Under the pieces are notes generated by a model. The model was not told the origin of the DNA. It did no database searches and was given only the letters and a program-made list of their open reading frames with translations. The position numbers and the translations under genes are program-made. This document shows, piece after piece, positions 32,203 through 42,325 of a stretch of DNA of 64,000 nt (position 1 is the first letter of the stretch; each line of letters begins with the position of its first letter). The DNA lies in NCBI GenBank assembly GCA_024867545.1, contig JANFNE010000026.1:558001-622000 (forward strand), in the 5' to 3' direction. Origin of the DNA: Phytopythium helicoides. Its lineage: Eukaryota; Oomycota; Peronosporomycetes; Pythiales; Pythiaceae.

Positions 32203-33498
32203 TCATAGATCGGTACTACCATAATGTGTGGTCTGCACCTTGATGTTCTTGATCCGAGGCGGCATGGAACTATATTCGCCGCACATGACCTGCTCGCGAT
32301 CGCACTTGGGCACACGCTCCCACAGCGCATCATCCGCCTTGCCAAGAAAGAGTGCGTGCACGAGAGCATTTTCATCGGCAGTGAGTTGCAGCAAGCGCTT
32401 TGGTACCCCTGGCGCGTCCAAAATCCTGTTGTAAGCCAACCACGCGACGGCCGTGATCGCATTCCGCTTCTGGACCTTCTTGACGTTCACCGCGCCAGCC
32501 ACGAGTCGCTGCATGAATACCTCGCCAACAGCTGACACAGCCAGCGTTGTTACATCGATGTATCCGTTGGTGTACGCCGTGCTGCTGCGACGGCTAGTCT
32601 CGAGTAAAACGAGCCAGCTGACTAGTAGTACGCCCAGTAGCGTGCGGTACACAGCAGTGCATGCGGAGGCGTATCGGTCGAAACGCACACTGAGACGTGG
32701 ATGCGCGAGGTGCTCAATGTTGACGGAGTTCAACTCTTTATTGTCGGCACGCAGTAACACCACGGACGGACTCGTGAACGGTCTGTAGAGTAAGCTCATT
32801 TGAGGTTGTGGTCTTTGTCGCTCTTTGCCCGATTGGATGGGGTAGTCCGTCGTGATGTCATCGAGTGAGCCCACCTCATTTAGCCACAGATGCTTCATCT
32901 CCTCGTGCTCTCCCGTAACAAGTTGATTCCCAGCTTCGCAGGAAACGTGTGTCAATTTCTCGGCAATGCGTACAGCAAGACCGAAGGTGACATACGCGAC
33001 GCTGCCGACACCAGAGTAATCGCCAAGAACAACCATGCACGAGATGGGTATGACGTACAACACCAGCGTGAGAACGACAACAAAGGTCTTCGCATAATAT
33101 GAAAGCGGGGGCCTCGAGACGGTGGCGATGCCGATCTGCCACCCGTGACCTTGGTCTTGCAGTCGGTCATAATTGGTATTGCTATCGTCATCTCTAATCG
33201 ACTCGAATATGCCCGAGATGAACGGACTCGTGACGCCGATCGTGGCCCCGGATACCGAAGCGGAGACTTGAAGGAACTCGGTCTCGGTAGGTTTGCCGCT
33301 CATGAAGCCGCGGTAGGCATCAATGAACCATCCATTGAGAAATGGGTTGAGCCAAGCGAGGTGACGGCCGACGATCTGCGAGAGGTGGGGAGTGCAGTAT
33401 CTTGCTGCAGGCAGCAGCGACGCTAGAATGAGTAGTCCGAGGCCCTGCGTGTTCCCGACCGACTCGGATTCCGTCGAGTCCACGATGAGATCCAGCAT
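32203..33498 (-). CDS. Polytopic membrane protein, copy B of the HET-module partner
   Basis: This is an intronless frame of 431 residues, paralogous to 29134-30579 along its whole length but without the Asn-rich insert. Predicted spans include LGLLILASLLPAARYC, FVVVLTLVLYVIPISCMVVL, VYRTLLGVLLVSWLVLL and VTTLAVSAVGEVFM. Conserved soluble blocks are NPFLNGWFIDAYRG, DYSGVGSVAYVTFGL, LLYRPFTSPSVVLL, NAITAVAWLA, LDAPGVPKRLL and ALWERVPKCD. Conservation of these blocks but not of loop length indicates selection on the protein. No enzymatic motif was seen. The divergent neighbour is the HET-domain gene, with 747 bp between start codons. Confidence 0.72.
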   Translation of the reverse strand: MLDLIVDSTESESVGNTQGLGLLILASLLPAARYCTPHLSQIVGRHLAWLNPFLNGWFIDAYRGFMSGKPTETEFLQVSASVSGATIGVTSPFISGIFESIRDDDSNTNYDRLQDQGHGWQIGIATVSRPPLSYYAKTFVVVLTLVLYVIPISCMVVLGDYSGVGSVAYVTFGLAVRIAEKLTHVSCEAGNQLVTGEHEEMKHLWLNEVGSLDDITTDYPIQSGKERQRPQPQMSLLYRPFTSPSVVLLRADNKELNSVNIEHLAHPRLSVRFDRYASACTAVYRTLLGVLLVSWLVLLETSRRSSTAYTNGYIDVTTLAVSAVGEVFMQRLVAGAVNVKKVQKRNAITAVAWLAYNRILDAPGVPKRLLQLTADENALVHALFLGKADDALWERVPKCDREQVMCGEYSSMPPRIKNIKVQTTHYGSTDL

Positions 33499-33817
33499 GG
33501 GTGCGAGTGCGAGAGCGCTGGCAGGTGAGAGACGACAAGGAGCAATGATTCACTGTCCACGGGTTGTTGATGCTTGGCTTGGAAGGTCAAGTGTGGCCGA
33601 TCGGACGCTGCTTCTAGACTGGAAGAAAAAGACCCTTTGTTTTACATTGGATCTCTGTGCTACCCACTCGATCATGAAACCTCCTGGCGTCACCATCCGC
33701 GGTGTCTGCTTGAGACTCTTGAACCCATCGAATGGCTAGAGTCGTCATCTCACAGCTCCCAGACTCACTAGACTGCTTGTCCGAAACTGGAACGTAGAAA
33801 ATTGGGTCGCATGGATG

Positions 33818-33852
33818 CAAAAGCGCCAGGTTGGCCGTCTGGCGCTTCTGCC
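33818..33852. repeat. Inverted repeat in the copy B divergent region
   Basis: Arms GCAAAAGCGCCAG (33818-33830) and CTGGCGCTTCTGC (33840-33852) pair with one mismatch around a 9-bp spacer. It is positionally equivalent to the hairpin at 30903-30929. Confidence 0.5.
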
Positions 33853-34017
33853 AACATGAAATATATGCACAGCTGGGTGGTAACGGGAGCAGTTAGGAAA
33901 CTCCTCGCCGCAGCCATCCTCGAAGACCTGCAGAGGGCACTTTCCCGCCTGTCAGCTCAATCAGTCCCAACCAGGCACAGGTCGCCTGTGAACAAGCTCA
34001 GATCCACCTCGTCTGCA

Positions 34018-34097
34018 TGGAGTTTCCAAACCGGCACTGTTGCCACACCGTCTGCATGGGATGGAAATGGTGGCAACAGTGTCGGTTAGGAAACCTC
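34018..34097. repeat. Imperfect 80-bp palindrome upstream of the HET gene
   Basis: The core arms 34031-34046 and 34070-34085 are 16 bp with one mismatch (CCGGCACTGTTGCCAC against GTGGCAACAGTGTCGG). Weaker pairing extends to about 28 bp on each side. The 23-bp loop contains CATGGGATGG. It ends about 150 bp before the HET start codon. It could be an operator, a hairpin in the 5' leader, or a small palindromic element. Confidence 0.5.
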
Positions 34098-34245
34098 ACA
34101 CACACGCACGCTTGTGGAAGCAACAGCACGTGGTAGGATGCTCAACTGCTTCCAACATCCGAGGCAGTAGCGAAGGACAAAACTCGCCGCGAGCTTAGTG
34201 GAGAATTTTCCTTGTCGAGTTCAGAGAAAGTGTTGGCTTCCGAGC

Positions 34246-36417
34246 ATGAACACGATCGCCGATAATGGAGCAGGCGACTTGAGTGTACCACAACCAAAGC
34301 ACAATATATACGTGTTCAAGATGATAAAGCGACCCGACACCGATCCCAAGCAGACGCACAGAGAAGGTAGCCCTATTGATGAGTTCATAAGTGATGACGG
34401 GTATGTCGTGCAACGCAAAGGGTGCAACAGCGATTACCTGCAAGACAACGTGATCGCAATCTCGTACGCGTGGGGATTGATTAATCTCGGTAAAGTCGCC
34501 GAATTTACAAGTCCCAATGAGCCAGATAAAACACTCGAGCTTGGAGGAGAGTGGAGTCGAGATGGGTTTTTGGACACTCTAGTGAAGCTTAGCACCGAGA
34601 ATAAGGAATGGCTGTGGCTGGACCAGTTTTGTCTCAACCAAAAAAGTGTGAATGCGAAAGTGCTGAACAAGAATATCCCACTCATTTTCAAGGAAGCCCG
34701 CGTGGTCGTGCTGTTGCCAGGTGCTGATTGCAACGTTAGAGGCCAAATATTAACGACTTTTATGGATACACCATCGGACAGTAAAAAATTTGTTTGGCAC
34801 GCGGAGGATTGCGAAAACAAGTGCATTGGAAGAATTGACTCGTGGTTGAAGCGAGCGTGGCCATGGCAAGAATTTGTGTATGCAAATCGCGTACAATTTC
34901 GATTCGCAGCTCGTGGTGATCCAGGCAAGATTCCGAGTGACACCTTTGTCCTCCTTAGCGAGCAAGTAAATGTCAAGCCTTCTGGAAATCACCACTTACG
35001 CCGCCTTCTTGCAGGACAAGAAACGGCGTGTGGCAAATTTTGTGAGCCAAATGGACAGGACATTTTGCGATACATGAGCAACTACACCGAGCAAAACAGA
35101 ATGTGCTCCAAGGATACGGATCTACTGTCTGCAGTAGCTCCAGCGATCGGAGTATTCGAAGATTTTAACCCACACGTGGGTGCCGCTACAGAGGACAACA
35201 GTGCAAAAGGAAGTGGTGTGCAAACAGAGTCTAAAGCAAATAAGGAGGAGCAGGCCAAACTTCTTACTGAGGGAGTCAAGAAAATGATCGACTCCATAAA
35301 GAGCAAGACGGAAACCGTCTATATCGGTCCACACCCGTGTGGAATGATACACGACTGCGAGGGCACTGTGTGTGCAAACCCACAAGAGCAGATTTCATTG
35401 GACAAATTCGACAACGTGGGTAAGATCTCGTTCTTGCATGGGACCCATTTTGCTGAAAAACAGAAAGGCGAGTCACTCTGCGGTGAATTCGATGACAAGA
35501 TTGAAGTGAGTCGTTTTCTACCGGAGACAGGAGACAAATTTGGCAAACCCACACTCTCTGAGCTGCTTGAAACAATGTCGATTCCTCAACGACGCGTGAT
35601 GGTGCGATGGTTGACCTTTTGGGAACCAAACAAAGAAGGAAAGGTCCAAGATGATTTCTCAAATCAACTGACTGCGCTGAAGCAGCACGTACAGAAGCAC
35701 AGCTTGAAATCAGAGGAGTTCAGTAAAAAGGTTGAAGTCAAAGCGGACATGACATCAAAGCAATTCACGAAACTTTGCTTGATTCTTCTACGTGTGGTTG
35801 AGTACAACACCTCAGCGTTGGGAAACAGCATTTTGAACACGTGCGAGCTGGTCAAGATTGAGCAAACCAGAGAAAGAGAAAAATCGTCAGCCATAGGATA
35901 TCAGCGCCGAGGCGATGGGGTTACAAGCAAGGTCATCGCGCTCGGGGACTGTCTCTTGTTGGTTAATTCAACAGACAGTGATTCGCCCCGCGTGATCGGA
36001 CGGGTGCCATTCACCAACCAAAAGACATTGAGCTTCACAAGCAGCTCGACCATTCCTATTCTCCTTCGTAGCTCGTACAGAGCATCATCCCAGCCTGTAC
36101 CCACACCATGTGACCGTAATGGAGCGGGGACCTCACTTAGACTCAACGCACAATCTATACGCGGTCATGTCCACCACGCTGGCACCGCGGAATCAAACAT
36201 TGTACTGGAGCAAAGCACACCAGTCTACACGCAGATTCCTCAAAACAATCGAACTGGAAGTGAAGAGACGGCCGCCATCAACGAGAAACCCCCCGTCCAC
36301 ATCTCTGTGGAGTATGACCATTTCGCCTACCCGCTCGTTACCGAAGACTCCCAACACGAAGGTTCGCAGCAAGAAGATGAACCACCTGAGCCACAGGAGG
36401 GCGAGGTTGTCGGTTAG
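34246..36417 (+). CDS. HET-domain (heterokaryon incompatibility-like) protein
   Basis: An intronless frame of 723 residues. The three signature blocks of the fungal HET domain occur in order: VIAISYAWG (about residues 69-77, family ALSYVWG), WLWLDQFCLNQ (122-132, family LWIDAICINQ) and RAWPWQEFVYA (about 203-213, family RAWTLQE). Between the last two lies a strand ARVVVLLPG. The C-terminal half has a block GDGVTSKVIALGDCLLLV that resembles the 'GD...LL' region after many fungal HET domains. A Pro/Glu-rich tail ends the protein. In filamentous fungi HET proteins trigger cell death after non-self recognition. Function here is inferred. The in-frame codon at 34198 is GTG, so I use the ATG at 34246. 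It is divergent from membrane protein copy B. Confidence 0.72.
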   Translation: MNTIADNGAGDLSVPQPKHNIYVFKMIKRPDTDPKQTHREGSPIDEFISDDGYVVQRKGCNSDYLQDNVIAISYAWGLINLGKVAEFTSPNEPDKTLELGGEWSRDGFLDTLVKLSTENKEWLWLDQFCLNQKSVNAKVLNKNIPLIFKEARVVVLLPGADCNVRGQILTTFMDTPSDSKKFVWHAEDCENKCIGRIDSWLKRAWPWQEFVYANRVQFRFAARGDPGKIPSDTFVLLSEQVNVKPSGNHHLRRLLAGQETACGKFCEPNGQDILRYMSNYTEQNRMCSKDTDLLSAVAPAIGVFEDFNPHVGAATEDNSAKGSGVQTESKANKEEQAKLLTEGVKKMIDSIKSKTETVYIGPHPCGMIHDCEGTVCANPQEQISLDKFDNVGKISFLHGTHFAEKQKGESLCGEFDDKIEVSRFLPETGDKFGKPTLSELLETMSIPQRRVMVRWLTFWEPNKEGKVQDDFSNQLTALKQHVQKHSLKSEEFSKKVEVKADMTSKQFTKLCLILLRVVEYNTSALGNSILNTCELVKIEQTREREKSSAIGYQRRGDGVTSKVIALGDCLLLVNSTDSDSPRVIGRVPFTNQKTLSFTSSSTIPILLRSSYRASSQPVPTPCDRNGAGTSLRLNAQSIRGHVHHAGTAESNIVLEQSTPVYTQIPQNNRTGSEETAAINEKPPVHISVEYDHFAYPLVTEDSQHEGSQQEDEPPEPQEGEVVG

Positions 36418-37411
36418 TCTGACGGCGCCACGAGCAGCGAGGCATTCTTTCGGCACAACTTCATTTGCACTGACACATCCAGTAAGTTGCGAACCCCGTC
36501 CGTACGCAACGTCGATGCTTCCGCGTTACGTCGCAACTAAACAATAAGGACGGAAACCAGCCTGTGGATGCTTGGATGAGGGAGAAGCTGCTTGGGTTCA
36601 TGGATCAAACGCAGTTCCCCATTTTCAATTTACCTTTGAATTCTCAAACCTATAGTGATTTCGGGCTGCTTTCGATGTGCTTTATGTAGTGTCTTTTACT
36701 ACCTCACTATATGATGGCGACTCTGGCATTGCAACTGTTTGGCTCCTTTCTTGAATTGTCCTTCCTCGATTACCACCTTACTAATACCATAGGTTTAGAA
36801 CCATCTACGGCTAATCGATCTGCTCATCCATTTTGAGACTAACGAACCCCTTAGTCCTCCTTGTGTCCCGGTGCTAAATCAAAGTCCATGGGAGTCGGCC
36901 GAAATAGTGTCGGAATCAGGGTTGTCCAGCCCGAGCCACTGGCATACCGAACTGATTGTCGAACCTCCCAACGAAAAAGAGGAGGCACAGGAGGCACTGC
37001 TTGGCGACTTGAAGTGCGCAGACGTGTCCAAATCACTCGGCCAGACGACCATGTCGGCCTGAAGAGCACCCGCTAGAGGCCCCATGATACCTCAACACGC
37101 ATCGAGATCTCCATGTGACGTGGTACACTGGATTGCAACTCCCAATGATTGCTCCAGTTGAACTCGAGTACCATCACAAGAACACTACACGTGTAGGTTG
37201 CGACTCTCGCAAATTGTTGCTTGTTACTTGAGTGAGCGACCTCGAGAAGCTGCCAACTACACAAGCACCCTCTCTGCAAGTGCTCTCTGCACGCTACAAA
37301 TGCGACTCGCCCACCTTTTGACCACTCGCCGATCAGCCATGCTGCACGGCGAACCGCTCCGAACGGTGATCCACTCGAGCAGGTCCAGTTGTGAGAGCAG
37401 GTCCTGCGTAT
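36418..37411. other. Intergenic, no gene recognised
   Basis: About 1 kb of AT-richer sequence with short frames only. It separates the HET gene from the relics at the head of the NDUFS7 array. Confidence 0.45.
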
Positions 37412-37512
37412 ATAGCGGCGATGCGTTCTGATAGCTTGCTTTTCTGATCACACGCGAAATGCGTCGCTGTCCGATCGGAGGGTTTGATCGCTGCCAGCAT
37501 TGCGTACTTTTT
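37412..37512 (-). pseudogene. Relic of the last exon of a bZIP-like family member
   Basis: On the minus strand this reads YAMLAAIKPSDRTATHFA followed by DQKSKLSERIAA. It matches FAMLTAIKSSDRKTTHFA and DQKGKLSECIAA of paralog 6 (27291-27716), with high nucleotide identity. Similarity stops abruptly on both sides. It sits where exon 1 and intron 1 of the adjoining NDUFS7 pseudogene should be. Confidence 0.7.
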
Positions 37513-37525
37513 TGTTGTTGCCACA

Positions 37526-37995
37526 GAATATATCGTCTCGCGGGTTGACGACCTGATGAACAAGGTCTCGCTGTGGCCAACCACCTTCGCTCTTTGCCTG
37601 CTGCACCGTTGAGGTGATGCACGCCGGTGCGTTGTCGATTGCAAGCACCCAACTGCAATACTCAATCAACCAGCATCTAAAGAGTTGCTTTCTGTCCTCG
37701 CACTGGCAGCCGGGTTGCGCTGCGACTTTGAGCGCATGCGAACGGTCTTCTGCGCCACACCTCGGCATACCGACGTCACGATCATCGCAGGAACACTCAT
37801 CAACACGATGGCTCCCGCCCTCCGTCGCGTGCACGACGAGATGCCCGAGCCTCGTTACGTCATCTCGATGGGCAACGGTGACGCCGTGGTGCGCGGCGCG
37901 GGCCTCATCTACGTACCTGGCTGTCCTCCCACGTCCGAGGCACTGCTGTTCGCTCTAAAATGCATCTGCAGAAGAAGGTCAAGAGCACCGAGCCG
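37526..37995 (+). pseudogene. NDUFS7 pseudogene
   Basis: Exon 2 (37531-37625) keeps its CACAG acceptor and GTGCGT donor but has lost about three codons and gained one base, which shifts the frame in the LACCAVEMM block. Exon 3 (from 37710) reads [19 protein letters not shown] onward but lacks the block [13 protein letters not shown] with one N2-cluster cysteine, and part of RIVPVDI. Exon 1 is missing. Retained intron borders show a DNA-level duplicate, not a retrocopy. Confidence 0.8.
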
Positions 37996-38019
37996 CCTCC
38001 ACACACGTGAAGAGCTCAA

Positions 38020-38280
38020 CGTCACCACTTCAACTTGCATCATCGCCCTCGGATTGGCCAGATATTCCTCCTCATTCCATCCAATCACCCCTCCCTCCCC
38101 TCGTCTCTCCCTCCTTGAATCTATACCCTCTCCATCCACTACTTCTATAACCACCTCTAACTATCTAAACCACCTCTACAACCTGAAACCCTCTCCAATC
38201 AATATCCCTCCCACCCTTCGTTCTGGTGGTTCCCGGCCGTGTGTGGCCCCCAAGCAAGGGGGAGAAGCCCACTCGCCCCG
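38020..38280. promoter_or_regulatory. Pyrimidine-rich region upstream of NDUFS7 copy 1
   Basis: The plus strand is dominated by C and T (runs such as CCCCTCCCTCCCCTC) for about 180 bp before the NDUFS7 copy 1 ATG. It probably contains the core promoter. Copies 2-4 have a different, less pyrimidine-rich upstream region. Confidence 0.35.
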
Positions 38281-38289
38281 GACCGCAAC

Positions 38290-39033
38290 ATGCTGAGCCT
38301 CGTGCGCCGCTCGACCGTCGCCGCCGCGTCCGCCGCGCGTCGCAGCTCGTCCGTCGCCGCGGCGTCCGCCGGCGCGGAGCTGCAGCAGCGCGGCAGCGTG
38401 CAGGAACTGCTGGCGGGCAACGCCACGGCGCGCAACGGCGTGGGTGCGTGGAGCAGGAGACAGGCGGTCGGAGGAGGAACGAGTCGCTGCTGACGGGGGA
38501 TGGCGCAGAGTACGTCGTGTCGCGCGTGGACGACCTGGTCAACTGGGGCCGCAAGGGATCGCTCTGGCCCATCACCTTCGGCCTCGCGTGCTGCGCCGTC
38601 GAGATGATGCACAGCGGTGCGTGACAAAGTGGAGCTCGCGGGCGGACGAGGGACTGACTGACGCGGAATGTGGAGGACAGCCGGATCGAGATACGACTTT
38701 GAGCGCATGGGAATGGTCTTCCGCGCGTCGCCGCGACAGACGGACGTCATGATCATCGCAGGAACGCTCACCAACAAGATGGCGCCCGCCCTGCGTCGTG
38801 TGTACGACCAGATGCCAGAGCCACGCTACGTGCTCAGCATGGGCAGCTGCGCCAACGGCGGAGGATACTACCACTACTCGTACGCTGTGGTGCGTGGCGC
38901 GGATCGTGTCGTGCCCGTCGACATCTACGTTCCTGGCTGCCCGCCGACGGCCGAGGCGCTGCTCTTCGGCCTCATGCAGCTGCAGAAGAAGGTCAAGGGA
39001 AACAAGTCGCTGCTGCTCAAGCTGAGAAAGTGA
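38290..39033 (+). CDS. NDUFS7: NADH dehydrogenase (complex I) Fe-S protein 7, copy 1
   Basis: Exons 38290-38443, 38509-38616 and 38681-39033 give 204 residues. NDUFS7 (PSST, bacterial NuoB) carries iron-sulphur cluster N2 next to the quinone site of complex I. The Arg/Ser/Ala-rich start ([20 protein letters not shown]) is a mitochondrial presequence. The N2 ligands are present: the tandem cysteines in [12 protein letters not shown] in [15 protein letters not shown] and C in [11 protein letters not shown]. This copy differs from copies 2-4 in the presequence, in both introns and at several residues (for example EMMHS against ELMQA), so it is an older duplicate under constraint. Confidence 0.93.
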
Positions 39034-41208
39034 GTGCGAGAAGGGCGAGCACAGCGGCGTGCCGTCGCTCGGCAACGGCAGCTGTGGGTGCTGATGTGGT
39101 GACTGTTGCTTCGGCTGCAGCAAGCGCACCGGCACCCCTCGAGCTTGGCTTTACATAATACAACTACACCTGCGCCCGCTTTCTCTTCTTCTTGCAGAGT
39201 ATCAGCTTTGTTGCTACGCCAGTAGTAGTATTCGTACGCTTGGAGGTGCAGACCGCAGCTTCTCGGTGGACATTTAGACCGAAGATCAAGTGACCTGGTC
39301 TTCGGTATTATGCTGCTGCAGTAGGAAGTCAAGGATTTTGCCGCATTTACGGACGCGCCTATCACGCTGCCACGAGCCACCCCGCCACTCGTTGACGAGC
39401 TCAAACCATTTGGCACACGGACCGATGATGCGATAGGAACCGCTGGAACTGGTCGCACAAGTAGACTTGTAGACTTTCCTAGCGTCGCATTCTCACTACC
39501 TGCTGACGAGCTTGGTGATATTCTTTTGCTGATCACCATGGCTCCGGTTCCTCCCGTTGATTTCGTCTGGCTGATGCCCAATACTGGTCGAACCATCCGA
39601 ATTAGACGCTTAAGCCGGAGTCATTGCAAGTCCGTAGATTATCCAGAAGCTTCAAAGTTTGACGTGTAAGTAAGTATCACCGAAATCTCTCCCCTTGTGA
39701 CTGCAGCACTCTCGTTCACGCCTCCCACATGAGAAGCAGCCCTGCTGTAAAGATTCGCCAGCGATTTGGACAACCACCTTCGCCTTGACGCGCCCCAAGG
39801 ATTGGACCTAAATGACAATTTCGACCAACACTGCGAGCTTCGTCAGATCCCCACAGTTCGGCTTGGACAAGAAACTTGCGGTTTGCGTTCCGGTCGGCGA
39901 CTCGGTGGGGTCCTTGATTCCCCGAAACATGCGCCAAGAATCATCACGGTCTGGATAGCAAATTTCCCTGTGCCACTAATGTCACCGAGAATGAGCACAC
40001 GCTGTTGAAGATTTCCATCATCGACGAGAGCCTGGGGACTAGTTAGCGCAGCCAAGGGTGTCGCTTAAGGCTGCAAAGCCAATATTCTTGAGCTTGCATG
40101 CCACCAGTGATGCAGTCTTACCGATGTACTCGCCAAACCAACCAGCATGCACTAACTCCACCAGGGCGAAGACGTCGTCGTTGACATGCAGCTCAAATGC
40201 GTAACCAGATCAGTGTCAATGCCAACAATGGTGCTAGAGAGGTCGAAACTGTAGTGCGTAGGACTCTCAGACGGTGAAGACGGAGACGGTGTGCCGGGTT
40301 TTGCCTCGACGCTTTTGAGGTTCACGAGGTCAGTCACAGTGCCTCGCACCTTCTCGCACACTTGAGCGGACCCAGCGGTGACTGTGCAGCCGATGTGTTG
40401 AGTATCACCACTTCGAGCAGGTCTCCTTACTTCGATTACTTGTAGGCTTTATCGGTCGAAGGAAGAGTCACGGAGGTCATTTCGGAGGCAACTAGCGGCG
40501 AGAGGGTGAAAGCTCTGCATCTGCCCGCACTGGAAGTCTTTGTTGGTATTAGGCGGAGCTGGATCTACCTGCGGGAGCTCGATGCCGAGCGGTGGTGTGT
40601 TCTGGAAAAACGCGACTGGCCCGAGTTCTGGCACGGTGACACTATTGAAGGGTTTGCGAGCAGCCACTCTACCGGCGATATAGTCGTGTCGGTGGTATCA
40701 TCCGCTGCTGGCGATGGTCAGATAGCGTTGCCCAGTGGATCCAGCTCAACGGGCACTGCTGGAGCATCTTGGATCCCAAATGGTGTGAGCCCTTCGAGTT
40801 CGTGGCTGGTTCATCCTCCGGGACCCACGCAGGCGGTGATATCTCGGCGTCGGGTGGTTTTGAAAGCGTTTGGGTCGTCTTCTGCAGCTTGTTGGAAATG
40901 TAGGTCTGACGACCGTCCGTTTGGATGCCCATTGGCTTGAGTGGGTGCTAGGGAGTGACTTGAGCAAACACACGCCGTGGCTGTTGCTTCCAAGTGTCTT
41001 CAGTCTGGTGAAGTCACGTCAAGGAAATGACCATGGATACAAGCACCAGCGCGGCGTTATCAGCTTAGTGCACTGAGCAGGAGGGTATCGGCGAGGAGTT
41101 CGTCGCGGTTGGTTTTTCTTGTTGTGAGGGCACAGCGGTGGAGCGCTGTTGTGGAGATATGGTTGTTTAAGGTCGCCAATCCCAGGAACATCGTGAAAGG
41201 TTCGGTTT
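39034..41208. other. Spacer downstream of NDUFS7 copy 1 with decayed minus-strand coding segments
   Basis: The first 250 bp match the 3' flank of the other copies. Beyond that the minus strand has protein-like stretches in changing frames. Examples are SPQALVDDGNLQQRVLILG (about 40000), HVNDDVFALVELVHAGWFGEY (about 40150), KVRGTVTDLVNLKSVEAKPG (about 40330) and GPVAFFQNTPPLGIELPQVD (about 40600). Stops and frame shifts separate them. I do not recognise the ancestral gene. Shorter, further decayed versions lie in the two later spacers. Confidence 0.4.
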
Positions 41209-41586
41209 GTATGGGAACACCTTCTCATCGTGCTCTGATTTAACACATTTTGTGTAAACAATATCCATTTCCGCAGGTTTTTACCCATCATGTGAGCACG
41301 TTAGCGTCCGTAATCCATCGTCCATCCACCATCCGTAATCCCATTTTCCTGATCCCCAGCACAACAGCATACCCTCTTCAATGATGAGTCTTCATATACC
41401 ACTCATTCCATCCAAAAAAGCGTACGGTACGCTAAACGCTAAACACCTCTGTCAACTCTAACCTCTCGAAACCAAGTCCTCCCACGTCTGAATCAACAAG
41501 ATCTTGCGTTCTGGGTGCAACTGCAACGGGAAAGCGGGTGGTGGATTTGCCGGAGACCACTCGTCAATCCGGAAGAACCGCGAGAG

Positions 41587-42325
41587 ATGCTGAGCCTAGT
41601 GCGCCGCTCGGCCGTCGTCGCTGCGTCCACTGCACGCCGCAGCTCCACGGCCGCTGGTGCCACCGGCTCCGAGTTGCAGCAGCGCGGAAGCGTGCAGGAG
41701 CTGCTGGCGGGCAACGCCACGGCGCGCAATAGCGTGGGTGCGTGAAGCTGGAGAGTGTGTTAAACTAAGAGAGAAACTAATGGAGAGTCACCCAGAGTAC
41801 GTGGTGGCGCGCGTGGACGACCTGGTCAACTGGGGCCGCAAGGGATCGCTCTGGCCCATCACTTTCGGCCTCGCATGCTGCGCTATGGAGTTGATGCAAG
41901 CCGGTACGTTGGCATCTGCGAGGTAGAGAACCTACTTGGTGAGGTACTAAAGCGGAACGATGCGGTGGACAGCCGGATCGAGATACGACTTTGAGCGCAT
42001 GGGAATGGTCTTCCGCGCGTCGCCGAGACAGACGGACGTCATGGTCATCTCAGGAACGCTCACCAACAAGATGGCGCCCGCCCTTCGTCGCGTGTACGAC
42101 CAGATGCCAGAGCCACGATACGTCATCTCGATGGGAAGCTGCGCCAACGGTGGAGGATACTACCACTACTCGTACGCCGTAGTGCGCGGCGTCGACCGCA
42201 TTGTGCCCGTCGACATCTACGTTCCCGGCTGCCCGCCGACGGCCGAGGCGCTGCTCTTCGGCCTCATGCAGCTGCAGAAGAAGGTCAAGGGAAACAAGTC
42301 GCTGCTGCTCAAGCTGAGAAAGTGA
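41587..42325 (+). CDS. NDUFS7: NADH dehydrogenase (complex I) Fe-S protein 7, copy 2
   Basis: Exons 41587-41737, 41796-41903 and 41973-42325 give 203 residues. The presequence begins [20 protein letters not shown] and cleavage is expected before the conserved core at [15 protein letters not shown]. All four N2-cluster cysteines are intact ([27 protein letters not shown]). Intron 1 (58 nt) has an ACTAA branch-like site, and the CCCAG acceptor gives the phase-correct join; an upstream AG would break the frame. Confidence 0.93.

Noticed and set aside
34198..34245. Longer N-terminus for the HET protein
   Set aside because: It begins at GTG; the first ATG is at 34246.
37526..37995. Possible functional fifth NDUFS7
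   Set aside because: Exon 1 is missing, exon 2 is frameshifted and the GSCANGGG cysteine block is deleted.
40506..40940. 144-codon plus-strand frame
   Set aside because: It begins at GTG and its complement carries the more protein-like (though decayed) segments shared with other spacers.
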